Under the pieces are notes generated by a model. It saw only the letters and a program-made list of their open reading frames with translations, made no database searches and was not told where the DNA came from. From the NCBI GenBank assembly GCA_030427905.1, contig JAUICL010000010.1, forward strand, positions 1-64,000: a stretch of 64,000 nucleotides of DNA, read 5' to 3'. Source of the stretch: Bacteroidia bacterium. GTDB lineage: Bacteria; Bacteroidota; Bacteroidia; Flavobacteriales_D; Cryomorphaceae. The position numbers were made by a program, and so were the translations under genes. Positions 35,835 to 46,300 of the stretch are shown piece after piece (position 1 is the first letter of the stretch; every line of letters begins with the position of its first letter).

Positions 35835-36689
35835 TTACTTTGTAATCACTACAAGATACTTACTCGCACTCCAGAATTTGAATGGATCAGTGATTTTTAA
35901 TGTCTTCTCTTCTTCACCTTCCAGTACATAAGATCCTTCCGGGTGAGTAGTCGCAAATTCTACTTTTGCTGCATTTAGAGGAATACTCATAGCTTGTGTG
36001 ATATCAACTTCGGCAAAGAAATCCGAGTTAAAATCTTCCTTAAGTTGCTTCGATCCACCCATTCCGATGATTGATCCATCTTTTTCAAGAACGCCATTGT
36101 CTTTCAAATCCTTGAAAGTACCAATTGCGAAATAAGCTCTATTGAGCTCGTCGGCCTGAATTTGAATAATATCTGCTTGGATCTCGTTTCTGAATTCCGC
36201 TGAATCCAACATTTCATTCAAGATTTCGATGGTGAAATTCGCAGCGGTCAAATTCTCCTTCAAATAGGCAATCTCTTCCTCTTTGCTTTCAATGTCTTCA
36301 GACAATTGGTTGAGCATGTTCTTCATGCTTTCCGACTCTGTACCGTAGGCTTTGAGCTGTCGGTCCATTTTTTCAATTGTAGACTTGTTGTCAGCCAATA
36401 AGTTATTGATCGCCTGAATGTCCTTAGTGATGGCTTCTCGTGTATCGGTTCCTTCTTTGAGGTCTCCCATGCTCACTTCTATATTGTCTTCTCGTTGGCT
36501 GATAAGAGCAAGATTTTGCTGGATACTCGCAAAACTCTCTTCGAAAAGCGTGAGTGTTGAGTCCTTAACATCCAATTCGCTTTGAAGCGCTTGGTTTTCT
36601 TCTTGAAGTCTATTGATTTCCTCTTTTTTGCTTGTGCCACAGCTAGCCAAAATAACTGCAGAGATGAACATTAGAGCAATTTTTTTCAT
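35835..36689 (-). CDS. Coiled-coil lipoprotein
   Basis: 284 residues: a lipoprotein signal (MKKIALMFISAVILASCG, lipidated Cys17) followed by a long charged coiled coil (about 20-175). A smaller globular C-terminal part (about 180-284) contains AYFAIGTFKDLKDNGVL. No known enzyme motif. The long helix could span part of the periplasm. I start at ATG 36689 because the lipobox follows at the right distance; the frame extends upstream without signal-like sequence. Convergent with element B, whose terminator lies about 25 nt away. Function unknown. Confidence 0.85.
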   Translation of the reverse strand: MKKIALMFISAVILASCGTSKKEEINRLQEENQALQSELDVKDSTLTLFEESFASIQQNLALISQREDNIEVSMGDLKEGTDTREAITKDIQAINNLLADNKSTIEKMDRQLKAYGTESESMKNMLNQLSEDIESKEEEIAYLKENLTAANFTIEILNEMLDSAEFRNEIQADIIQIQADELNRAYFAIGTFKDLKDNGVLEKDGSIIGMGGSKQLKEDFNSDFFAEVDITQAMSIPLNAAKVEFATTHPEGSYVLEGEEEKTLKITDPFKFWSASKYLVVITK

Positions 36690-36732
36690 GTCTTGGTTTT
36701 TAGATATGGGGTCAAATATAAGGTTAAGTTGA

Positions 36733-37230
36733 TTAATCAAGGTCGTATTCTGAGTGTCCATGACTTTCAATAGGTAAGTCAAACCCATCTCTAATTTCTG
36801 GGTGTCTAATTTCTCCCCCCGATTTTGCAGCAATCAACATATATCCCGTGCTGCCTAGAGAGCCTAACATGACAAGTATGGTGAGTAAATGGGCAAACGA
36901 TCGCTTTTTGACATTTGCCCAAAGCGCCACGACTGCCAGTAATCCAAGAAAAAGGGCAAATGTACGGGCACCTTCTCCTTTTTCTTCATGTTCATGTATC
37001 ATGTCGTGAAGCCTAACTTCATGTAGCATTTTCTCGACGATTTCTTCGGCATCTTCCCCAGTACTAACCACAGGTATAGCTGTAGCTCCGGCGAGAATCA
37101 AAAAGACAAAACCCAAATTCTTGATTCCATGGCTTCTGAAGATCAAGCCGATTGAGATACTGATTAATGCAAAAAATGTGGCGAAAACCGGAAGGTGATT
37201 CAATGCCAAATGGGCCTGTGCAGCGTTCAT
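36733..37230 (-). CDS. Four-helix membrane protein (DUF2231-like)
   Basis: 165 residues starting MNAAQAHLALNHLPVFATFF. Four hydrophobic helices (about 14-32, 40-58, 93-112 and 120-140) are separated by a His/Glu-rich loop (HEVRLHDMIHEHEEKGEG). The early HLPVF motif and helix arrangement resemble small cytochrome-like or DUF2231-type membrane proteins of Bacteroidota, and the several histidines could bind heme or metal; this is inference. ATG at 37230 chosen; an upstream in-frame start at 37299 adds 23 polar residues before the family-like opening. Confidence 0.72.
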   Translation of the reverse strand: MNAAQAHLALNHLPVFATFFALISISIGLIFRSHGIKNLGFVFLILAGATAIPVVSTGEDAEEIVEKMLHEVRLHDMIHEHEEKGEGARTFALFLGLLAVVALWANVKKRSFAHLLTILVMLGSLGSTGYMLIAAKSGGEIRHPEIRDGFDLPIESHGHSEYDLD

Positions 37231-37378
37231 ATCCTGAGATTTTGCACTAACATACGATTTGTCATGCAGAACACGTGAATAAAGCGATTTATGAGACACT
37301 CCATACTTCTCTCTTTGCTTGAGATACCGTGAAAGGGGTATAATGGAACCGTCGCTTTGTCGATTCCCAATTCTCTTG

Positions 37379-37386
37379 TATTTTCG
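37379..37386 (+). promoter_or_regulatory. Possible -7 element of the feo operon
   Basis: TATTTTCG, one mismatch from TAnnTTTG, 41 nt before the feoA ATG in the 197-nt divergent gap. No convincing Fur or DtxR palindrome could be made out by eye. Confidence 0.3.
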
Positions 37387-37427
37387 CGTTTGTTTAGACT
37401 CATTTTAAATAGAATCATTCAGTTTAT

Positions 37428-37652
37428 ATGACGGCTGATCGCATTTTGCTCAAAGAAGTAGTAGAGATTCTTCAAGTTGACTCATCGGAAATGGGAAGAA
37501 GACTTGGTGAAATGGGGTTTCTTCCCGGAAAGTCTATTCAATTGCTCTTGAAAGCTCCATTTGGAGATCCCATGGCGTTTCAGATTGACAACACCGTTAT
37601 CGCACTCCGAAAAGACGAAGCACAATCCATACGAGTTAAAGTTAACTCCTAG
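37428..37652 (+). CDS. feoA: Ferrous iron transport protein A
   Basis: 74-residue SH3-like FeoA domain protein thought to interact with FeoB and modulate Fe2+ uptake. The pattern RRLGEMGFLPGKSIQLLLKAPFGDP followed by IALRKDEAQSIRV is the usual FeoA core. It is followed after 15 nt by feoB, and the operon ends with a small FeoB-associated peptide. Confidence 0.93.
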   Translation: MTADRILLKEVVEILQVDSSEMGRRLGEMGFLPGKSIQLLLKAPFGDPMAFQIDNTVIALRKDEAQSIRVKVNS

Positions 37653-37667
37653 AGAGTGTGTATTACT

Positions 37668-39767
37668 ATGGGAGAAGCATTTACCCCAACTACAATCGCC
37701 CTTGCCGGTGTTCCTAATGTTGGAAAGACCACTATATTTAATAGCCTGACTGGGCTCAACCAGAAAATCGGGAATTACCCAGGAGTTACCGTCGATAAGA
37801 AAACGGGCGTATTCAAGCACGAAGGTCATGCCCTGAGAATCGTTGATCTACCCGGTACGTACAATATTTTTCCCCGCTCCGAAGATGAGCGCGTTGTATT
37901 TAGAGTCCTGAGTGGGCTTGAGAAGAATACAAAAGTAGATGCCATATTGGCTGTTGTCGATATGTCCAACTTGGAGCGCGGTTTGTTTCTGATCACCCAA
38001 CTTATTGATCTGGGCTACCCGCTTGCTGTGATTCTCAATATGGCCGATCAAGCAGACCGTCAGCAGATTTCGCTGAATAAAAACATGCTCGAAAGGCTTC
38101 TTGGAGTCCCTGTTTTTATAGCTGCAGCCGATAAAGGTCAGGGCATTGAAGAGATCAAGTCGGCTTTGGTTCGTGGTGAGTTTAAGGTGGGCAGGTCGGT
38201 TCTTGACCACAATGATTTGGGAAGTGAAGAGCTCCTGCTCAAAGTGGCTGGTATTACCAACCAGCCAAATGCATTTCGCGCCCTTCAAGTTTTAAAATTC
38301 CGCTCCAAAGAGACAGAACACAAGGAAAGACTTGATGAACTTGCTCGAGAGTTTGAATTCGATGCCGATACCGCTCAGTCAGTCGAAACAGAGTTGCGGT
38401 ACAAGAAGGTGGATGAAATCATTGCGAAATGCGTTAAGAAACCGCTCAAACCGATTCCTGAAATCAGTCGGAAATTGGATGCTGTTTTTCTACACAAGTT
38501 TTGGGGTGCTTTCATCTTTGCGGCCATTATGTTTTTACTGTTCCAATCTATTTTTACATGGGCTGAAGCACCAATGGATTGGATCGACAATGGCTTTGCC
38601 TTTTTGGGACACTGGGTTGAAAATGCCTTGCCCTCTGGCGTTTTAACCGACTTGTTGACAGAGGGAATCATTCCCGGTTTGGGTGGCATTGTCATATTCG
38701 TACCGCAAATCGCTCTTCTATTTGCTTTCCTGGCTATTTTGGAAGGAACTGGCTACATGGCTAGAGCGGTTTTCATTACCGATAGGTTGATGCGTCCCTT
38801 TGGCTTGAATGGCCGAAGCGTGGTTCCGCTCATCTCAGGTTTTGCCTGTGCCATCCCAGGTATTATGGCTACCCGTACCATTTCAAATACAAAGGACAGG
38901 CTCATCACCATTTTCGTCACGCCGTTTATGAGTTGTGCAGCTCGGCTTCCCGTCTACATCATTCTCATCGGGCTGCTATTTCCCGATTCTGATGGAGGAA
39001 TCTTTGATTCTCGTGGTTTGGCCATGTTTTTCTTATACCTGTTGGGAATAGTTGCTGCCTTGGCTTCGGCATTTGTCATGAAGCTGTTTATGAAAACGTA
39101 TCGCAATGGTGGACTTGTACTGGAGCTTCCGCGATACCAGTACCCGAACGTGAAGACCGTTTTGCTAACTGTTTACGAGAAGTCAAAGACATTTGTATTT
39201 GAAGCGGGTAAGATCATCCTAGCCATTTCGATCGTCCTTTGGGTAATGGCTTCTTATGGACCTACTCAACAAATGGAAGCTGCGCGAAACTCGGTTCCCC
39301 AACCTGTGGAGCAATCTGAGATAGCCGAGGAAGAATACCAGCAAAAGTTGGCATCTGCTGAGCTCGAAGCTTCGTATGCTGGAATAGTTGGGAAATGGAT
39401 CGAGCCGGTTATCAAGCCGCTGGGTTATGATTGGAAAATTGGAATTGCCCTTGTTTGTAGTTTCGCAGCTCGCGAAGTTTTCGTTTCAACCATGGCCACA
39501 CTTTACAGTATAGGCGATAGCGACGAAGATATTGAGTCGCTCCAGGACTTACTAAAAGGAGAGAAGCGGCCTGACGGGACACCAGTTTTTACCTTGGCTA
39601 TGGTTTGGTCTCTTTTGATATTCTACGCCTTTGCCATGCAGTGCATGAGTACGGTGGCTGTGGTGTATCGCGAGACCAAGTCTATAAAATGGCCGGCTAT
39701 TCAAACGGTTTATATGACTGTTCTGGCCTATGTTTCTGCATTTTTGACTTATCATTTCTTATCTTGA
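37668..39767 (+). CDS. feoB: Ferrous iron transporter FeoB
   Basis: Inner-membrane Fe2+ transporter of 699 residues with an N-terminal G domain: G1 GVPNVGKTTIFNSLTG at about 14-29, G3 DLPGTYN at about 60, G4 NMAD at about 125. A helical guanine-dissociation-inhibitor-like spacer follows, then the membrane domain (about 285-699) with two Gate motifs (FACAIPGIMATR and the SFAAREVFVSTMATLYSIG segment). I start at ATG 37668; a GTG at 37656 is possible. Anaerobic or microaerobic ferrous iron uptake is the known role. Confidence 0.96.
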   Translation: MGEAFTPTTIALAGVPNVGKTTIFNSLTGLNQKIGNYPGVTVDKKTGVFKHEGHALRIVDLPGTYNIFPRSEDERVVFRVLSGLEKNTKVDAILAVVDMSNLERGLFLITQLIDLGYPLAVILNMADQADRQQISLNKNMLERLLGVPVFIAAADKGQGIEEIKSALVRGEFKVGRSVLDHNDLGSEELLLKVAGITNQPNAFRALQVLKFRSKETEHKERLDELAREFEFDADTAQSVETELRYKKVDEIIAKCVKKPLKPIPEISRKLDAVFLHKFWGAFIFAAIMFLLFQSIFTWAEAPMDWIDNGFAFLGHWVENALPSGVLTDLLTEGIIPGLGGIVIFVPQIALLFAFLAILEGTGYMARAVFITDRLMRPFGLNGRSVVPLISGFACAIPGIMATRTISNTKDRLITIFVTPFMSCAARLPVYIILIGLLFPDSDGGIFDSRGLAMFFLYLLGIVAALASAFVMKLFMKTYRNGGLVLELPRYQYPNVKTVLLTVYEKSKTFVFEAGKIILAISIVLWVMASYGPTQQMEAARNSVPQPVEQSEIAEEEYQQKLASAELEASYAGIVGKWIEPVIKPLGYDWKIGIALVCSFAAREVFVSTMATLYSIGDSDEDIESLQDLLKGEKRPDGTPVFTLAMVWSLLIFYAFAMQCMSTVAVVYRETKSIKWPAIQTVYMTVLAYVSAFLTYHFLS

Positions 39768-39771
39768 TTGA

Positions 39772-39906
39772 ATGAACTTTGATTGGCAAGAAATAGTCGT
39801 TTTGACACTTTTCGCAGTAGTCGTGATCTTCGGGGTTCGGAAGGTGATTTTGTCGAGGCGAAGCAAGGGGTGTGCAAGTTGTGATTTCAATAAAGAAGCC
39901 AAGTAA
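39772..39906 (+). CDS. FeoB-associated Cys-rich membrane protein
   Basis: A 44-residue gene beginning four bases after the feoB stop. It has one membrane helix (about 8-27, ending FGVRKVILSRRSKG), then a CASCDF motif and a short charged tail. This matches the small FeoB-associated Cys-rich membrane family (PF12669) found downstream of feoB in many bacteria, where the cysteines may bind iron. Position, size and motif all agree, though the sequence is too short for certainty by eye. Confidence 0.85.
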   Translation: MNFDWQEIVVLTLFAVVVIFGVRKVILSRRSKGCASCDFNKEAK

Positions 39907-40026
39907 ACAAAGGGTTTTTGGGTTTTGCTGTCCGGGAAATAAACTCCGGTTTTCACTTTGTTTTTGTCCTTTTCCAGAATCATTTTATCTATCATTGCGG
40001 GCTTAAATTTTTTGGATCAACCCCAT

Positions 40027-42000
40027 ATGAATTTTAAGCAAAAAGTAATTCTCGGTATTTCATTTTTAGTCGGTACTCCAGCTTCCTTCGCCCAAGAATC
40101 TACAGAGCTTGGCGAAGTAGTCGTTTCTACAGCAAGAACTGAAGTGGGTATATCTGATGCGGCTAGAACCATACATGTGATCAGTCGTCAGGAGATTGAA
40201 GATGCGCCAGTTGAATCGATTCCCGAGTTGCTTGAGTTTGTGACGAGTTTAGATATTCGCCAGCGGAGCCCAAACGGTGTGCAAGCCGATGTGAGTTTGC
40301 GCGGTTCGAGTTTCGAGCAAGTAGCCATTTTGCTCAATGGTGTGAAAATGTCCGATCCACAGACGGGGCACCATCAGCTCAATCTGCCCATAGAATTGAT
40401 GGACATTGAGCGAATCGAAGTAGTTTATGGTGGCGCATCTCGAGTGTTTGGACCTGGAGCATTCGCTGGTGCGATCAATATCATTACAAAGAATCCAACC
40501 GAGAGCAGAATCCGTGCAAACCTTGAAGCAGGCGATTATGGATACCTTCAGGGCGGGGCATCGGCTGTGCTAGCCTATGAAAAACACGCGCACAGTTTTA
40601 GCTTGGTACGCCGACAAGCAGATGGCCCGGAGCGAAACCAAGATTTCCAACTAACAAACTTCTTTTGGCAATCTGATTTGAACCTGGAAGACTCAAAATG
40701 GTTCTTCAACTTCGGGCAGAACGAAAAGGAATTTGGTGCTCAAAACTTCTATTCCACTCGATTCCCCGACCAGTATGAAGCCACCAAAGCGCAGTTTGTG
40801 TCGGCAGGTGGGCATAAAGATTTTGGTTCGCTTCGGATTTCCCCAAAGGCCTATTATCGCGTTCACAATGATCGGTTTGAGCTATTCAGAGAAGGAGACG
40901 GGTATTACCACAGGCTGCCTTCAGGTGGGTTTGCCAACAATGAAGGGGACACCATCACTTGGTACAATGGACACAATTACCACCAATCTGATGTGTTTGG
41001 GGCAGAGATAAACGCTAGCTATGAATGGAAATTGGGGACCACCAGCCTTGGCTACGATTACCGCGAAGAGCGCATCAAGAGCAATGTGCTAGGGGAGCCA
41101 CTGGATCATGCTGAAGAAGTAAGTGGCGAACATCCATCGGCATTATACACCAATGGAGCTGATCGCCAAAATCAAAGTGTGTACATCGAGCACAACTACG
41201 CCGGAAAGAACCTGTTTATTTCGGCTGGAGCCATGTTCAATACTAACAGCGACTACGGTGATGAGATTTTTCCCGGGGCCGACATCGCGTATCAGGTGTC
41301 TGAAACATTCCGTCCGTACGTCTCTGCCAATAGGGCGTTCCGCGTCCCTTCTTACACCGAGCTCTACTATAACCTTGGTGGCGCAGTTGGAAGCCAGGAT
41401 TTGAGTCCAGAGTCTTCGATAAATCTTGAAGTCGGTGTACACATTGATCGGAATTGGGCAAAGGGGCACCTAGCTGTGTTTAATCGTCAGGGTGAAAACT
41501 TGATTGATTGGATTCGTTTCGTTCCGGATGGTGATTTGATTGCATCGAACATTTCAGAATTGGACATGTCGGGAGTGGAAACGGCGTGGCGATTTGACGT
41601 TTCAAAGATGAACGAAAACTCGGCCTTGAAAACCATAAGCGCTAATTACACCTATCTCACCGCCGATTATGATCCGGTTGGGATCGAGTCCATCTACGTT
41701 TTGGACTACCTCGAATCCAAATTTGATCTAGGCTTCCATTTTACCTTTTGGAAAACGGTGGAACTGGATTTGAACATGTCATACCAGGATCGAGTAGGGG
41801 AGTTCACCCAAGTTGATGGTAGTTTGAAAGCGTACGATCCGGTGTTTTTAACCGATCTTCGAATTAGTCCGCGCATTGGAAAAGCCCGCTTGTTTGTTCA
41901 GGTTTCCAATTTGTTTAACCAGCATTACTTCGATTTGGGAGGAGTGCAGCAACCGGGAAGATGGATGAGAGCTGGGGTTACCTTCGATTTTGGAATCTAA
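40027..42000 (+). CDS. TonB-dependent outer-membrane receptor (BtuB-like)
   Basis: 657-residue outer-membrane barrel with a signal peptide (MNFKQKVILGISFLVGTPASFAQ). A TonB box-like stretch (GEVVVSTA) is followed by a plug domain (about 30-150; SLRGSSFEQVAILLNGVKMSDPQTG, VYGGASRVFGPGAFAGAINIITK) and a C-terminal beta-barrel ending in VTFDFGI with a terminal aromatic strand. Size and plug are like the BtuB/vitamin and metal group. It lies 120 nt downstream of the feo operon, so an iron or heme substrate is plausible but unproven. ATG 40027 chosen because it begins the signal peptide. Confidence 0.92.
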   Translation: MNFKQKVILGISFLVGTPASFAQESTELGEVVVSTARTEVGISDAARTIHVISRQEIEDAPVESIPELLEFVTSLDIRQRSPNGVQADVSLRGSSFEQVAILLNGVKMSDPQTGHHQLNLPIELMDIERIEVVYGGASRVFGPGAFAGAINIITKNPTESRIRANLEAGDYGYLQGGASAVLAYEKHAHSFSLVRRQADGPERNQDFQLTNFFWQSDLNLEDSKWFFNFGQNEKEFGAQNFYSTRFPDQYEATKAQFVSAGGHKDFGSLRISPKAYYRVHNDRFELFREGDGYYHRLPSGGFANNEGDTITWYNGHNYHQSDVFGAEINASYEWKLGTTSLGYDYREERIKSNVLGEPLDHAEEVSGEHPSALYTNGADRQNQSVYIEHNYAGKNLFISAGAMFNTNSDYGDEIFPGADIAYQVSETFRPYVSANRAFRVPSYTELYYNLGGAVGSQDLSPESSINLEVGVHIDRNWAKGHLAVFNRQGENLIDWIRFVPDGDLIASNISELDMSGVETAWRFDVSKMNENSALKTISANYTYLTADYDPVGIESIYVLDYLESKFDLGFHFTFWKTVELDLNMSYQDRVGEFTQVDGSLKAYDPVFLTDLRISPRIGKARLFVQVSNLFNQHYFDLGGVQQPGRWMRAGVTFDFGI

Positions 42001-42133
42001 GTTCGTGCATAATTTAACCGATCAAGGATAATTAGCCACATCTTTTTTCCGTTTCTTTGCAACTGAAACTCGAAAGTGCTGTTTTGCGACGGCATTTTTT
42101 AAGCCTTCGGGCTATTATTTTTAAGTAGCAAGG

Positions 42134-43252
42134 ATGAATACGAAATCGATCAAGTTCAATCTCCAAGATCAACCCGAATTCTTTAAGGAGCTCCGCTCTA
42201 GGGTTAACGCATATTTCAAAGACAACGGAATTTCTAAATACGGAAACTGGAATATGAAGCTGAAAACAGTTTTCATGTTGTCACTGTACTTTGTCCCCTT
42301 AATCATGATGCTCACGGGTGTTGTTTCTTCCGTGTGGTTGTCCATGATTATGTGGTCGCTAATGGGCTTTGGAATGGCGGGAATTGGCTTGTCGGTTATG
42401 CATGATGCCATTCACGGATCGTACTCCAAGAACAAGACGGTTAATAAATGGATGGGAAACTGTATTCAGCTGATCGGTGGATACCGTGAAAATTGGAGAA
42501 TCCAGCACAATGTTCTCCACCATTCGTATACTAATGTACCTGGATTGGATGAAGATATCGAGTTGAGCGTAATCCGACTAAGCCCTGAGCAAGACCGATG
42601 GTTTATCCACAAATTTCAGGCCTTCTACGCGCCACTTCTTTATGGATTGATGACGGTTTACTGGTCGCTCGGAAAGGACTTTGATCAAATCATTCGCTAC
42701 AAGCGCAAAGACCTTTTGAAAGGAAATGGCTTGACCTTCAAATCGGCAATGACAGAGATCATCATTCATAAAATCTGGTATTTCGCCTTGCTTTTGGCAC
42801 TTCCTATCTGGTTGTCAGAAATTACGTGGTGGCAAGTTGTTCTCGGCTACCTATTGATGCATTTTATTTGTGGTCTCACCTTGGCCTTGATTTTCCAAGC
42901 AGCACACGTCGTAGAAGAAACAGAGTACATGATTCCTGATGAGAATGGCTCGATGGAGAACAACTGGGCTATTCACCAAATGAAAACCACAGCTAATTTT
43001 GCTAACGGTGCTCGCCTGTTCTCTTGGTTTATCGGTGGATTGAACTACCAAATTGAGCACCATCTATTCCCAAACATCTGCCACGTTCACTATCGAAATA
43101 TTTCGAAGATTGTGCGCGAAACAGCACGGGAATTCAATGTTCCTTACAACTCTCACAAGACCTTTGCAAGAGCGCTAAAGAGCCATTTCACTCTTTTACA
43201 CGAGCTTGGAACTGGTGCCTACGACAAGCGCTTGGCTCCGGTTAAGAACTAA
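42134..43252 (+). CDS. Fatty acid desaturase (acyl-lipid/acyl-CoA type)
   Basis: 372-residue membrane di-iron enzyme that inserts a double bond into acyl chains. The three histidine boxes are present: HDAIHG at about 90, HNVLHH at about 124, and QIEHHLFP at about 306. Four or more membrane helices are arranged around them. The N-terminus (FKELRSRVNAYFKDN) matches the delta-6/linoleoyl-CoA-like group common in Bacteroidota, without a cytochrome b5 domain. A small UUCG-loop hairpin (AGCC-TTCG-GGCT) followed by T-rich sequence lies at about 42101-42122. Confidence 0.92.
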   Translation: MNTKSIKFNLQDQPEFFKELRSRVNAYFKDNGISKYGNWNMKLKTVFMLSLYFVPLIMMLTGVVSSVWLSMIMWSLMGFGMAGIGLSVMHDAIHGSYSKNKTVNKWMGNCIQLIGGYRENWRIQHNVLHHSYTNVPGLDEDIELSVIRLSPEQDRWFIHKFQAFYAPLLYGLMTVYWSLGKDFDQIIRYKRKDLLKGNGLTFKSAMTEIIIHKIWYFALLLALPIWLSEITWWQVVLGYLLMHFICGLTLALIFQAAHVVEETEYMIPDENGSMENNWAIHQMKTTANFANGARLFSWFIGGLNYQIEHHLFPNICHVHYRNISKIVRETAREFNVPYNSHKTFARALKSHFTLLHELGTGAYDKRLAPVKN

Positions 43253-43336
43253 GGATACTCTTTTAATTTTTTTTGGGTTTGGTGCACCTTGTTTTGGCTC
43301 GTATATTCATGGCTTAAAACAAACCATCAACCAATA

Positions 43337-46300
43337 ATGAAGTTTTCTTATCTGCTCGCTGCGGCCCTGATCTGGGCTTCGGCAGGTTTTGCCCAAAAGA
43401 AGGGTGACAAATCGGAAAAGCCGCGATTTGAATCATCGACGTTCAGTGGGCTTCAATTGCGCAATATCGGGCCAGCCCTGACTTCAGGACGGATATCTGA
43501 CATAGCGGTAAATCCAACTAAGCACTCTGAATATTACCTGGCCATCGCCAGTGGTGGTGTTTGGAAAACGTCGAATAATGGAACCACCTTCGAACCAATA
43601 TTCGATGGCCAAGGTTCTTATTCCATAGGGTGCATCTCGATGTCTCCGACAAATTCAAATGTACTTTGGGTCGGAACGGGTGAGAATAATAATCAACGTT
43701 CTGTTGCTTACGGCGATGGAGTTTACAAATCAGTAGACGGTGGAAAGTCGTGGAAGAATATGGGGCTCAAAGAATCGGAGCACATAGGGATGTTCGCTAT
43801 TCACCCCGAAAATGACGACATCGTGTACGTAGCTGCCTACGGACCCCTGTGGAGTGCGGGAGGAGACCGTGGGATCTACAAAACTACAGACGGAGGAGAA
43901 AACTGGGAAAAAGTTCTCGAAGTCTCCGAGAATACCGGATTCAACGAGATTCACATGGATCCAAGAGATCCGAATGTACTTTACGCCACAGCTCATCAGC
44001 GCCGCCGACATGTTTGGACTTACATCGATGGTGGTCCGGAAACGGCCATTTACAAATCGGTAGATGGCGGTGCCAATTGGAATAAGCTTTCGAATGGGTT
44101 ACCTAGCGGTGATTTGGGCCGAATCGGTATGGATATTTCACCTGCTAATCCAGATGTGGTCTACGCTATCATAAAAGCTACCGAAGGTGGTGGCTTTTTC
44201 AGAAGTACAGATCGCGGAGCGAGCTGGACGAAAATGTCTGACCACCAAACCAGTGGAAACTACTACCAGGAGATCATTTGTGATCTGACTGATGTTGACA
44301 AAGTCTTTTCCATGGATACTTGGCTCCACCACACCGAAGATGGTGGGAAAACCTTCGTACAAACCGGAGAGAAAAGCAAACACGTCGATAACCACTGCAT
44401 TTGGATCAATCCAAACGACCCCGACCACTGGCGTGTAGGCTGTGATGGCGGATTGTATGAAACTTGGAACGCAGCCGTAGATTGGAAATACTTCGACAAT
44501 CTTCCTGTTACACAGTTTTATAAAGTAGCGGTTGACAACGACAAGCCGTTTTATAATGTATATGGTGGTACGCAAGACAACAATACCCAAGGTGGTCCTT
44601 CGAGAACCACGAGCAACCACGGGATTATGAATAGTGATTGGATCATCACCAACGGGGGAGACGGCTTTGAGCCGCAAATAGACCCAACAGATCCGAACAT
44701 TGTATACGGACAAGCCCAGTATGGTTGGCTGGTACGATACGACAAAGCCAGCGGCGAGCGCGTTGCTATCCAGCCCCAACCGAAGAAGGGAGAGAAGGCG
44801 TATAGGTGGAACTGGGATGCCCCATTGCTGATCAGCCCGCATAATCCAAAACGACTCTACTTTGCCGCAAATGTGCTTTTCAAAAGTGATGATCGCGGAA
44901 ATTCGTGGAAAGCCATTAGTCCAGATCTGACGCGTCAGCTCGACCGCAACCAGCTCGAAGTGATGGGCCGTGTTTGGGAGCCAGAAGCGGTTATGAAAAA
45001 CAAATCAACTTCGATTTACGGAAACATCGTCGCTCTCGATGAATCGCCTGTCAAGCAAGGCTTGCTCTATGTAGGAACGGACGATGGTTTGATTCAGGTC
45101 TCAGAAGATGATGGAGCAAACTGGACTAAAGTAGATGGCGTATCAGGAGTTCCAGCCAAAACTTATGTCAATAGTTTGATCGCTTCGCAGCATGATGAGA
45201 ATGTGGTTTATGCTGCGTTCAACAACCACAAGAACGGTGATTTTAAGCCTTATGTGTTGAAGAGTACAAACAAGGGTAAGTCTTGGACATCAATTAGCTC
45301 AGATTTACCAGTACGTGGTTCGGTGTACACCATTGCCGAAGATCATATCGATCCTGACCTTCTCTTTGTGGGAACCGAGTTTGGACTGTTTTTCACTTCG
45401 GATGGAGGGCAGCACTGGACACAGTTGAAAGCGGGGATTCCAACTATCGCCGTTCGCGACATTGCGATTCAAAGACGCGAAAATGACTTGGTTCTGGCTA
45501 GTTTTGGTCGCGGTTTCTACGTACTCGATGATTATTCTTGTTTGCGAGATTTTGATGAGCAGACTATGAAAATGGATGGAAAGATATTCTCTCCACGCGA
45601 AGCATTGCTCTACGTCGAATCAAATCGTATGGGCCTGACTGGAAAAGGAAGTCAAGGTGAAAACCTTTATACAGCTCCCAATCCCGAATATGGAGCCGTG
45701 TTTACTTACTACATTGGTGATACCACGATTACCACAGCAAAAAGCAAGCGTCTCAAAGAGCAAAAGGCCAAGCGTAAATCTGGGGAGAAGATAGACTATC
45801 CGAGTATCGAGACATTGAGAGAAGAAGATCGGGAAGACGATCCATACATTTTGTTTGAGATAGCCGATGCCAATGGTAAAATTGTTCGTCGCTTGAAAAC
45901 TTCGGCGAGCAAGGGGATAAATCGAATTGCTTGGAACCTAAGGCATGCAACCACATCGCCTATCAAATTATCGCAAGGTAAGCGCGGTAGGTATTCTTCG
46001 CCAGACGAAGGAATGCTAGCTCTACCGGGTATTTATAGCGTCCGCGCATTGAAATACGTTGATGGTGAGTTTTCGGAGCTCTGTCCGTCTGTTGCATTTA
46101 CAGTTGTTCCACTCGATAATCAAACCCTTCTAGCTCAAGACAAATCGAGCGTGATGGCCTTTCAGGCCGATGTGGCAGAGTTGAAGCGTTCTCTGTCTGG
46201 GATTCAGAAAATCCACGGCGAGAATGGAAACCGTTTGGATCACATCAAAGCAGCCATTGAGCAATATCCATCGGCACCAATTAATCTTATGAGCGAAGTG

